From Candidatus Kirkpatrickella diaphorinae (GTDB taxonomy: Bacteria > Pseudomonadota > Alphaproteobacteria > Acetobacterales > Acetobacteraceae), in NCBI RefSeq assembly GCF_025736875.1, contig NZ_CP107052.1, positions 291,001 through 355,000 on the forward strand: a stretch of DNA of 64,000 nucleotides, given 5' to 3'. This document shows, in pieces, positions 57,128 through 64,000 of this stretch; the stretch's first letter is position 1; the number at the start of each line of letters is the position of its first letter. The translations under genes and the position numbers were made by a program. Under the pieces are notes generated by a model, which saw nothing but the letters and a program-made list of their open reading frames with translations, searched no databases and had not been told where the DNA came from.

Positions 57128-58320
57128 CGCGTGATGGGCACCCCGTTCGGTATCTTGACCTTTTTGGGTCGGAGCCAGCCGCCTTGAGAGCGCGTGACGA
57201 AAAGCAGAATGCATATGGCGCAGAAAGTCAATTCAGGTATCCACACGCCGTAAAAACCCTGGACAGCACCGGTGGCGACGAGGCTCTGACCGAATTGCAG
57301 GAGGTGGTAAAACCCGACAAGCAGAATGGCGAGCAAAATCATCCCTGTTATGGGCCGTCGCCTTTTGACACCGATCGCCAGCGTGGCGGCAAGCGGCGCA
57401 ATAAAGGGCATTGTCAGCGCTTGCGCAAGCCGGAAATCAAGCTCCGCGCGCAGATTGGAACGCGGGATCGAGTCAGGATCAGCGGAAGGGGAGATAATTT
57501 GATGGGAATGCTCCAACCGTCTGATCAATTCAAAAAGTGTCAGTTCCCGCGCATCCTTGCCGCGTGAGCGGAAGGAGTGCGCGGTCGGGTCATTGATGAA
57601 AAACCGGGCACTATGCTCGAAATGGGTTTTATGCAGATCCTGCAGATTGCCATGGCGCGCCGTAATGATATCGCCATCCCAGAGATCCAGCCGCGTTTCA
57701 GATCGTGAGGGCAGGGTCGTGATCAACCCTCTCCGCGCAGAGATAAGATGGAGCGTGTCGTTTGTTCCGTTGGCGCGGATGAAAACTTTCTCCAGCACAG
57801 AGCCATTGGCGCGTGTTTTCTCGGCGGTCAGCATGGCGCCATCCGTTGTCGTGGCAAACATGCGTGCCTGGAAACGCGGCGTCCAGGCCGCGTGCGCGGC
57901 TGAGTAAAAGCCGGAACGGAAATCATAGCGCGCCAGAGGCTGGATATAGCCATAAAGCAGGAGACTGCTGCCGCCGAGCACAATGCCGATCAGGACGTAA
58001 GTGTGCGATATGCGGGAGAGGGAGATGCCGCTCGCCATCAGGGCGTCGATCTCATTATGGTCGCTCATCCGGCGTATCGTGATGAAGATACTGACGCTGA
58101 ACGCCGCCGGGATGGCGAGCCCCAGATAATGGGGCAGCAGGTCGGTCAATAAGGACAGGAATGTCGCCAGCGAGCTCCCCTCAGAAGCGAGATCATCCAG
58201 CAGAACGAGCAGCCGCTCAAGGAGCAGGGCCGTCATGACGGTCCCAAGGGAAATCAGGAAAGGCGGGATAAGCTGGCGGAGAAGATAGCGATCCAGCTCA
58301 CGAAGGGGTCTCTTCCTCAC
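57124..58320 (-). CDS. LptF-like permease
   Basis: A 398-residue protein of the same family with the LptF-type N-terminus ELDRYLLRQLIPPFLISL, SDHNEIDALMASGISLSRI in the coupling loop, a long periplasmic domain, and C-terminal TM helices. It starts at a GTG that overlaps the metallophosphoesterase stop (GTGA) and its own stop overlaps the LptG-like start. It pairs with the next gene as the heterodimeric transmembrane unit. No LptB or LptC gene is next to it, so it would borrow the cell's LptB. Confidence 0.86.
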   Translation of the reverse strand: MRKRPLRELDRYLLRQLIPPFLISLGTVMTALLLERLLVLLDDLASEGSSLATFLSLLTDLLPHYLGLAIPAAFSVSIFITIRRMSDHNEIDALMASGISLSRISHTYVLIGIVLGGSSLLLYGYIQPLARYDFRSGFYSAAHAAWTPRFQARMFATTTDGAMLTAEKTRANGSVLEKVFIRANGTNDTLHLISARRGLITTLPSRSETRLDLWDGDIITARHGNLQDLHKTHFEHSARFFINDPTAHSFRSRGKDARELTLFELIRRLEHSHQIISPSADPDSIPRSNLRAELDFRLAQALTMPFIAPLAATLAIGVKRRRPITGMILLAILLVGFYHLLQFGQSLVATGAVQGFYGVWIPELTFCAICILLFVTRSQGGWLRPKKVKIPNGVPITR

Positions 58321-59210
58321 TTGCTTTTTATCGGCAGTTTGAGATGGCGCGTAAAACCGTCTTCCATGACATGATTGTCAGCCAGAAGCCGTTGCGTGAT
58401 ATCAAGCGACCAGGAACCCTCTTTTTTAGAGATGTCGAGACGGTTCCACGACGCGCGGCGCCATGGCTTGGAAGAATGCATGGAGGTTGACGACACGCCG
58501 AGAAGAGGGATCTCCGTCTCCGGCACAGTTACAAGCGACTCGTTATGAGAGTGTCCATGCAGCACAAGTTCCGCCCCGCCCTGTTTGATGATTTCGGCAA
58601 TCTTTCTCACGTCTTTGAGACGTTTCCCGGACTTGACCAGTCCGTATCCGGGAGGGTGATGGATCATGACAATACGGAATAAACCCCTCGTGGTTTCCAG
58701 AGCGTTGAGAAGCCGCTGCCCCTGAGCCTCTCCGACGCGGCCCCAGGCTTTGAAAGGCGGCGTCGGTATGGCGCTGTTGACCCCGATAATGGCCACGTCT
58801 CTGAATCGCGTGACATAGGGGAATTGTTGCGCCGACCCTTCCATCCAGGGTGACATGAGGTCCAGCCCGTGGCGGACATCTTCCCGGACGAGGATATCAT
58901 GATTTCCCGGCACGAAATAACAGGGTGCGGGCAGGGCGCGCATCCATTTTTCAGCCTGCTCAAACTCACTTTTATGGCCAAGATTGGTGATGTCCCCAAT
59001 ATTGAGGATTCTGTCCGGTCGATGAAGCGCCATATCCGCCACGATCCGGGAAGAGATTTCCGTCAGATGTCGATATCGGCGCGACATTTTCCAGGAAAGG
59101 AGGCTTAAACAGCGTTTATTCAGAAGGTCCCGAAGCGGGAGCTTGCCGGGTGTCGGCAAATGCACGTCTGATATATGTGCAATCGTTGCTTTGTCACTGT
59201 CCTGGGCCAT
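58317..59210 (-). CDS. calcineurin-like metallophosphoesterase
   Basis: A 297-residue cytosolic phosphoesterase from MAQDSDKAT. Motifs in order: DVH (15-17), GDITN, GNHD, HHPP and GHSH, the complete dinuclear metal set. It is the first gene of the minus-strand run and is divergent from the lipid kinase. Related phosphoesterases act on UDP-diacylglucosamine (LpxH/LpxI) or lipid phosphates; in this place a lipid phosphate or pyrophosphate is a fair guess. Substrate unproven. Confidence 0.84.
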   Translation of the reverse strand: MAQDSDKATIAHISDVHLPTPGKLPLRDLLNKRCLSLLSWKMSRRYRHLTEISSRIVADMALHRPDRILNIGDITNLGHKSEFEQAEKWMRALPAPCYFVPGNHDILVREDVRHGLDLMSPWMEGSAQQFPYVTRFRDVAIIGVNSAIPTPPFKAWGRVGEAQGQRLLNALETTRGLFRIVMIHHPPGYGLVKSGKRLKDVRKIAEIIKQGGAELVLHGHSHNESLVTVPETEIPLLGVSSTSMHSSKPWRRASWNRLDISKKEGSWSLDITQRLLADNHVMEDGFTRHLKLPIKSK

Positions 59211-59403
59211 CACAAAGCCTCGGCTGCATGCGGAAATAACATAGCCTTCTTCAATGCTCTTCTGGTTCGATGTGGACAACTATGCTATGGCGCTCTGACA
59301 CACTGCGCAAGGGCGCTTGCGCTGGCGCTGCTGAAACGTCATTTATCAATGATGAATGTAAAGATTTGGCTGATCGCGGTCATGAAATTGGATTAGATTT
59401 TCT

Positions 59404-60372
59404 GTGCCTCTTGCTCTTATAAACAACCCTCGCAGCCGAAAAAACCGTCGATGTCTGGACAGATTTACCAAAAGAGCGCGCCATTGCCTGGCTGATCGCT
59501 TTTTTGAGCCGCGGACGCAAGCTGAATTGCGCAGCGTCATCGAAAAATTACATCGCCAGAGCATCAGAACAATCGCCATTAGCGGGGGCGATGGCACGAT
59601 CAGCGACGTGATGACAGCTTTATATCATGTTTATGGTGAGGATGATCTGCCTGAACTGGCAATATTCCCCTCCGGCAACTCCAATCTCATCGCCCGGGAT
59701 GTCGGCTTCAAATCCCGCGGGCGGAGGGCTTTTGAGCGCCTCCTCCATGATCCGCAATCTCTCACGAAAGAGAAACGCGGCACGCTGCGGATCAATTGGA
59801 CGGACCAGGGCGCGCAATTACGGATCGGCATGTTTCATGGCACGACCGGATTTACGCGCGCGATTGAAATCGCGCACTCACCCCATTTATTGAGGTTCGC
59901 ACCCCATAATTTGGCCGTCGCCGCGACGTTGATCGCAACACTCTGGAAGCTTCTGCACCGCAAATATCGGAATATGTGGCTTGATGGCGATCGCCTGCGG
60001 CTTGAGTGCGATGGGGCTGTCAGAAGCGATGGGCCGAGTTTTCTCTTTATTTCCACGGCGCTGGATCGTCTGACGATGGGGATGTGGCCTTTCTGGGATG
60101 GTGACGCTGACCCGCGCCGGAACCCGACAGGGCTGCGCTTCCTTAATGTCAGTGGCCATCCTCAACATTTATGGCGTGCTGTCAGGTTGCTCGTCCGGGG
60201 GCGGTCACCGAATTGGTTGCGGCAGCATCCATCCTATCACAGTGATCGGGTTGATAGCTTGACCATGACATGCCCCAGCGACTTCATCCTTGATGGTGAA
60301 AAATTCAGTTCCGGCCCTTCACGCCAGGTGACGCTTTCAAACGGGCCGCAATTCCAGTTTCTGCATGACTGA
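59404..60372 (+). CDS. diacylglycerol-kinase-fold lipid kinase (possible ceramide kinase)
   Basis: A 322-residue soluble kinase starting at a GTG. GGDGT (61-65) in IAISGGDGTISDVM and the FPSGNSNLIARDVG block are the DAG/sphingosine/ceramide-kinase signatures; the rest has the family's beta-sandwich. Caulobacter CpgB, a ceramide kinase, has this fold. The kinase lies in a ceramide locus and overlaps a Tam41-like cytidylyltransferase by 8 bases, so it may supply the lipid phosphate for the next step. DAG as substrate is not excluded. Confidence 0.82.
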   Translation: MPLALINNPRSRKNRRCLDRFTKRARHCLADRFFEPRTQAELRSVIEKLHRQSIRTIAISGGDGTISDVMTALYHVYGEDDLPELAIFPSGNSNLIARDVGFKSRGRRAFERLLHDPQSLTKEKRGTLRINWTDQGAQLRIGMFHGTTGFTRAIEIAHSPHLLRFAPHNLAVAATLIATLWKLLHRKYRNMWLDGDRLRLECDGAVRSDGPSFLFISTALDRLTMGMWPFWDGDADPRRNPTGLRFLNVSGHPQHLWRAVRLLVRGRSPNWLRQHPSYHSDRVDSLTMTCPSDFILDGEKFSSGPSRQVTLSNGPQFQFLHD

Positions 60373-61303
60373 AATGGACGCGCTCTCCCGCATCCTGTCT
60401 TCGACACTTATCGAGGCGGTTCCGCCGGAAGTATCCGCTTTCGCCGCGCAGATGCTGGGCGCATGCCGTCCTTTAGGCGTGCTGTTCTACGGTGCGGGCA
60501 TGCGGTCCGACGATCTGGATGCGCTTCTCGACTTCTATGTCATTGTCGATGATATGGCTGATTGGGAATGGCGTAACTGCGTGATCCGTCTGGCCGGTCA
60601 ATATCTGCCGCCCAATGTCGTCTATGTGCGTCAGACAATCGACGGGCGTCTCATGCGCGCGAAGGTCGCCGTGATGACGATCGATCAATTCACGCGCCGC
60701 GCCGGCCCGGCAAGTTATGACAGCTCCATCTGGTCACGTTTTACGCAACCAACGCGACTTGTCTGGGTGCGCGACACGGTCGCGGCGGATCAGATCCTCG
60801 TAGCTGTCAGGAAGGCGGTTCTGACCGCCGCGTGGTGGGCCGCGTGCCTTCTGCCCGGCCCGGCCCGACCCGCCGAGATCTGGCGCCACCTCTTTTCTGA
60901 AACCTATCGCAATGAATTGCGTCCGGAAAATGCGGGCCGCGCGGCGTCAATCATCGAAGGGCGCGCTGACTGGTTTGAGGCGATATTAGCGCAGAGCTGG
61001 TCGCAACTCGGCTTTCCTGTCCGGGAAAATGACGCGGGCGGGTGCTATATGGACATATCGCGGGTGCGGCTTTTAAAAGCACGGCGTCAATGGCGACAAA
61101 TGCGGCGCCTCGGGCGGTGGTTGAATGCTGCACGCCTCATCAAAGCGGCCTTCACTTTTGAAAATGGCGCGCTTTATCTGGCGGATAAAATCCAGCGCCA
61201 TAGCGGTCTGGCCATGCGCCTCTCACCTTTTGAGGCGCGTCACCCTCTCATCTGTCTGCCCTGCCTGTTATGGCGCGCGAGAAGCATCCTGCGGCGTTCC
61301 TGA
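60365..61303 (+). CDS. Tam41-like phosphatidate cytidylyltransferase family protein
   Basis: A 312-residue protein that aligns by eye with mitochondrial Tam41, the CDP-diacylglycerol synthase: LFYGAG (40-45) for the FGYGSG block, LLDFYVIVDDMADW (54-67) for the LDFVFTVDD block, IDGRLMRAKVAVMTIDQF (92-109) for the NGR-K-GVIS block, SSIWSRFTQPTRLVW (120-134) for the GRLQKPV block, and LFSETYRNELR for its conserved helix. So it probably uses CTP to activate a lipid phosphate. Since the lipid kinase is just upstream, the substrate could be ceramide 1-phosphate, giving CDP-ceramide, or ordinary phosphatidic acid. It converges on spt. Confidence 0.8.
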   Translation: MTEMDALSRILSSTLIEAVPPEVSAFAAQMLGACRPLGVLFYGAGMRSDDLDALLDFYVIVDDMADWEWRNCVIRLAGQYLPPNVVYVRQTIDGRLMRAKVAVMTIDQFTRRAGPASYDSSIWSRFTQPTRLVWVRDTVAADQILVAVRKAVLTAAWWAACLLPGPARPAEIWRHLFSETYRNELRPENAGRAASIIEGRADWFEAILAQSWSQLGFPVRENDAGGCYMDISRVRLLKARRQWRQMRRLGRWLNAARLIKAAFTFENGALYLADKIQRHSGLAMRLSPFEARHPLICLPCLLWRARSILRRS

Positions 61304-61329
61304 ATTTCCATTTTCACGAATGCCGCAGG
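61288..61329. terminator. long stem-loop between the Tam41-like gene and spt
   Basis: Arms CCTGCGGCGTTC (61288-61299) and GAATGCCGCAGG (61318-61329), 12 bases with one G-T pair, around an 18-base loop that contains the Tam41-like stop codon. No T run. It sits between convergent genes and may serve both. Confidence 0.42.
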
Positions 61330-61354
61330 GAAGATGCCGGGCGTGCGCGGCCCG

Positions 61355-62557
61355 TCAGGCCGTGAGAACGCCGAGATCCTGCGCGGCTTTCGCGAAGGCG
61401 GCGAGGGCAGTGTCAATCTGGGCCTGGCTGTGTGCGGCCATCACGGAGCAGCGAAGCAGAGGCCGGTCATCCGGCGTTGCGGGCGGCAGAGACAGATTGA
61501 CATAAACCCCAAGCTCCAGAAGTCGATTCCAGAAACTTGCCGCTGTCGGGATGTCCGGCAAAGTGACAGCGACAACCGGGCTGACATGCTGGCTGACGGA
61601 GAGGCCGAGTTTTTTCAACCCCGCATGAAGCTGCCCGGCATTTTGCGTCGATTGCGTCCGCAAATGGGGTTGCGCCTGTAGGGCTTCGAGAGCGGCCCCT
61701 GAGGCAGCGATAATGTCAGGCGGCAGAGATGCCGTGAACATATAGGGCCGTGATGCCAGTCGGATCATCTCGACGCCGTCATGATTGGACACGCAATAGC
61801 CGCCAATCGTCCCGAGACTTTTAGAGAATGTGCCGACGACGAAGTCCACATCGTCCTCACAGCCATCCTGCTCAGCAACGCCGCGCCCGTTCTCACCCAG
61901 GACGCCGAAAGAATGTGCTTCATCGACGAGAAGCCAGGCGCCGTGCTTCTTCTTGACCTCAGCAAAAGCGCGCACCGGGGCGACGTTTCCGGTCATGGAA
62001 TATACGCCCTCAATCACGATCAACTTGGCGCCCGGATGGTCCTTGACGCGGCTCAGCCTTTTATCAAGATCCGCCGGGTCATTATGTCGAAAGCGAATAA
62101 CCTGCGCATTGCCGAGGCGGCTGCCATCATAAATACTGGCATGACTGTCCGCATCAATGAAAAGGATATCATCTTTGCCCGCGAGCGCGGAGATACATCC
62201 CAGATTGGCCTGATAACCGGTTGAGAAAATAATGCAGTGCCGACGTCTGAAAAATGCGGCCAGTTTCTCTTCAAGCTGGCGGTGCAACCCGTATGTGCCG
62301 TTGGCAATGCGTGAGCCCGTTGTGCCCACCCCCTCTTCCTGAAGGGTTTTGACGGCGGCGGCAATCGCTTCCGGGCATTGGCTGAGGCCGAGGTAATTAT
62401 TCGTCCCGAAAAGGAGGGTCTCCCGCCCTTTAATCAAACCGATCGTGGCCGAGAGGGGGCGTTCGATCACCACGTCAAACGGGTTGCGCGGCGTGGCAGT
62501 CATTAATTGCGATGCGGCGCGGGACAGGCCTTCAAATTTCGCAAAGATGTCCGTCAT
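61355..62557 (-). CDS. spt: serine palmitoyltransferase (2-amino-3-ketosphinganine synthase)
   Basis: Pyridoxal-phosphate enzyme joining serine and a palmitoyl thioester, the first step of sphingolipid synthesis. The 400-residue alpha-oxoamine synthase fold has TGYQANLG, DADSHASIYDG, VDEAHSFGVLG and the PLP Lys in TFSKSLGTIGGY. Its ATG overlaps the ACP stop (ATGA), a constant feature of bacterial ceramide loci with a dedicated ACP. Other oxoamine synthases (BioF, KBL) are the main confusion, but the ACP and AMP ligase neighbours speak for Spt. Confidence 0.9.
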   Translation of the reverse strand: MTDIFAKFEGLSRAASQLMTATPRNPFDVVIERPLSATIGLIKGRETLLFGTNNYLGLSQCPEAIAAAVKTLQEEGVGTTGSRIANGTYGLHRQLEEKLAAFFRRRHCIIFSTGYQANLGCISALAGKDDILFIDADSHASIYDGSRLGNAQVIRFRHNDPADLDKRLSRVKDHPGAKLIVIEGVYSMTGNVAPVRAFAEVKKKHGAWLLVDEAHSFGVLGENGRGVAEQDGCEDDVDFVVGTFSKSLGTIGGYCVSNHDGVEMIRLASRPYMFTASLPPDIIAASGAALEALQAQPHLRTQSTQNAGQLHAGLKKLGLSVSQHVSPVVAVTLPDIPTAASFWNRLLELGVYVNLSLPPATPDDRPLLRCSVMAAHSQAQIDTALAAFAKAAQDLGVLTA

Positions 62558-62811
62558 TGCGGCGTACCGGCCTTGATTTTATTGAGGCAGATCGCGAGGT
62601 CCCGGATCGTCCTGATATCCGCCAACTGGTCGAGAGGGAGGGAAACATCAAGGCGGTCTTCAATTTCCATCACGAAATTCATGACAGCGAGGCTGTCAAA
62701 AGCAAGATCCTCGACAATCTTGCTTTCAGGGGAAATGTCTCGGGGGACATTCGGCTTGGCGAGAAGCTGCTCGATAATCAGCTGTTCCGTCGCCGCGATC
62801 TTGTCAGTCAT
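62554..62811 (-). CDS. dedicated acyl carrier protein of the ceramide pathway
   Basis: An 85-residue ACP with phosphopantetheine site DLAFDSLAVMN (Ser 40). It differs from the fatty acid AcpP (GADSLDT) and carries a GGAGAC site before its ATG. It is translated together with spt (ATGA overlap) and lies downstream of an acyl-AMP ligase, as in the Caulobacter ceramide genes where an ACP of this type supplies the acyl chain to Spt. Confidence 0.9.
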   Translation of the reverse strand: MTDKIAATEQLIIEQLLAKPNVPRDISPESKIVEDLAFDSLAVMNFVMEIEDRLDVSLPLDQLADIRTIRDLAICLNKIKAGTPQ

Positions 62812-62851
62812 TATTTTGTCTCCATTGCGCTTCAGGCTACGTCGTATCCGA

Positions 62852-62891
62852 GGATCGAGGCAATCTGCTAAGCGTGACCAACTCTCGATCC
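62852..62891. repeat. inverted repeat upstream of the ACP-spt unit
   Basis: GGATCGAG (62852-62859) and CTCGATCC (62884-62891), perfect 8-base arms 24 bases apart, in the 179-base gap between the acyl-AMP ligase and ACP genes. It could be an operator or an mRNA hairpin in the ACP leader. Confidence 0.45.
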
Positions 62892-62990
62892 TTGATGTCG
62901 GCTGCGCGTCAACCCAAGCCTTTTAGTGATGTGACGGCATGGCGCGCAGATTTGACGTGTCCGTAAAGCGCGACAGAACCGGGTTCAATG

Positions 62991-64000
62991 TCAGGCTGCG
63001 GAACTCTCCTCTTGCGCAAACTGTCCCGCCAGATACATGGCTTTTGCCTTCGCGCGGGTTAATTTGCCTGACGATGTTTGTGGCAGGGTATGCGGCGGCA
63101 CCAGGACGACCTCCACGTCAACACCGTGACGACGGCGGATGACGCTTGCAATATTGTCTTTCATCTCCGCACGCGCCTCGGCGGAGGTGAGACGGCATTG
63201 CACGAGGGCAAAAATTGTCTCGCCCTTCTCCGCCTCGATTGAGAAAACGGCAACATCCCGAGAGCGCACCCCTGTGATGGCGGTTTCAACCGACCACTCA
63301 ATATCCTGTGGCCAAATATTGCGCCCATTGATCACCATCAGGTCTTTCGCCCGTCCGGTGATGACAACCTGACCATTCAGCATGTAGCCGAGGTCACCTG
63401 TATCAAGCCAACCATCGGGGGACAGGACGGCATGAGTCTCCTTCTCCCGACCGAAATAACCGGTCATCATGCTTGGACCCCTGACAAAAATCGTCCCGAT
63501 GGCGCGGTCCGGCAAGGTTTTGCCTTCACTATCCCAGGCTTCAATATGGTGGCCCGGCAATGCATGGCCGCAAACGACAAATGTCCGCCTGGGTGATTCT
63601 GAATTATTGACACCGCGCGCGAACTGCTCAGTCTCAAGATGTTTCAGATCAATCGTGTCGGTAAGAATACCATGTTCAAGCGGCGCGAAGCTGATGGCCA
63701 GGGTGGTTTCCGCCATACCGTAACTGGCGACGAAAGCCCGGCTGTCAAAACCATGGACTTTGTAATTTTCAGCGAAATCACTGAGGATATGCGGCCTGAT
63801 CATATCGCCGCCAATCCCGGCAACGCGCCAGCTTGACAGGTCGAGGCCTGACGGCGGCGGACGGCGGGCGCAAAGCTCATACCCGAAGGACGGGCTATAG
63901 GCGATTGTCCCGCGATTACGGGAGATGAGGTCAAGCCAGACCTGAGGACGACGCGCAAATTCCCGCGTGGGGAGGAGGTCTGTCGTCAATTGGCAGCTCA
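62991..64000 (-). CDS. acyl-AMP ligase / acyl-CoA synthetase, C-terminal part (partial)
   Basis: The reading frame is open to the window end, so the start is missing. The visible 336 residues are the C-terminal two-thirds of a fatty acyl-AMP ligase (FadD32/FAAL-like): QLTTDLLP, GYSPSFGYELC-like segment, YGMAETTLAIS, GWLDTGDLGYMLNGQVVITGRAKDLMVINGRN and the C-terminal Lys of SSGKLTRAK. FAALs activate fatty acids for loading onto a partner ACP; here the ACP at 62554 is the obvious acceptor. Confidence 0.88.
   Translation of the reverse strand, partial: SCQLTTDLLPTREFARRPQVWLDLISRNRGTIAYSPSFGYELCARRPPPSGLDLSSWRVAGIGGDMIRPHILSDFAENYKVHGFDSRAFVASYGMAETTLAISFAPLEHGILTDTIDLKHLETEQFARGVNNSESPRRTFVVCGHALPGHHIEAWDSEGKTLPDRAIGTIFVRGPSMMTGYFGREKETHAVLSPDGWLDTGDLGYMLNGQVVITGRAKDLMVINGRNIWPQDIEWSVETAITGVRSRDVAVFSIEAEKGETIFALVQCRLTSAEARAEMKDNIASVIRRRHGVDVEVVLVPPHTLPQTSSGKLTRAKAKAMYLAGQFAQEESSAA

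Noticed and set aside
1..64000. tRNA genes, CRISPR arrays, insertion sequences or phage genes
   Set aside because: None seen by eye; a tRNA search tool could still find one, but no cloverleaf-like segment stood out in the gaps.

Overview
The window reads as chromosomal DNA of an alphaproteobacterium, most likely an acetic acid bacterium (Acetobacteraceae). This is inferred from the gene content: a class II DAHP synthase, paired PssA/Psd, an lpxB gene, and above all a ceramide locus that carries a fatty acid hydroxylase, since acetic acid bacteria are known to make dihydroceramides with 2-hydroxypalmitate. GC is moderately high by eye. I see no rRNA, tRNA, CRISPR array, insertion sequence or phage gene, and most genes sit in tight operons.

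Layout. 1-11.3 kb is housekeeping: aroG-pncB-small acidic protein, gltX, psd-pssA, a class A beta-lactamase, gloB, a DUF2125-like envelope protein, plsC, a YdcF-like protein and a small membrane protein. 11.4-17.7 kb holds two coupled hybrid histidine kinases, then hslV-hslU-sufE. 17.7-24.9 kb holds a secreted Cys-repeat protein, rpmI-rplT, pheS-pheT-lpxB, hisI and ygfZ. 25.1-30.8 kb is a five-gene overlapping operon: dCache/GAF receptor with a degenerate nucleotide-cyclase domain, an MlaE-type permease, an ABC ATPase homologue that has lost its catalytic motifs, an MCE/MlaD protein and a lipoprotein. 30.7-35.2 kb is a divergent iron-uptake unit (TonB receptor against a PepSY membrane protein and two small proteins). 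35.2-46.1 kb is mixed: bioB, a ferritin-like diiron protein, a Dabb-like lipoprotein, an M13 peptidase, an HWE kinase, an OpuAC-like protein without signal peptide, a poorly coding 650-base stretch and a second TonB receptor. 46.4-51.0 kb is the fatty-acid cluster fabD-fabG-acpP-fabF-mltG. 51.0-53.3 kb has a SYLF protein, an inositol-phosphatase-family enzyme and a small membrane protein.

53.3-64.0 kb is a sphingolipid (ceramide) locus in three transcription units: (i) minus strand, metallophosphoesterase, LptF-like, LptG-like, fatty acid hydroxylase, nucleotidyltransferase and glycosyltransferase, mostly joined by 4-base start/stop overlaps; (ii) plus strand, lipid kinase and a Tam41-like cytidylyltransferase; (iii) minus strand, acyl-AMP ligase (cut by the window end), dedicated ACP and serine palmitoyltransferase. 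Together they suggest synthesis of the sphingoid base, hydroxylation of the acyl chain, phosphorylation and activation of the lipid, head-group or glycosyl attachment, and transport by an LptFG-type permease pair. The two regions most worth attention are this locus and the Mla-like operon with a pseudo-ATPase and pseudo-cyclase.
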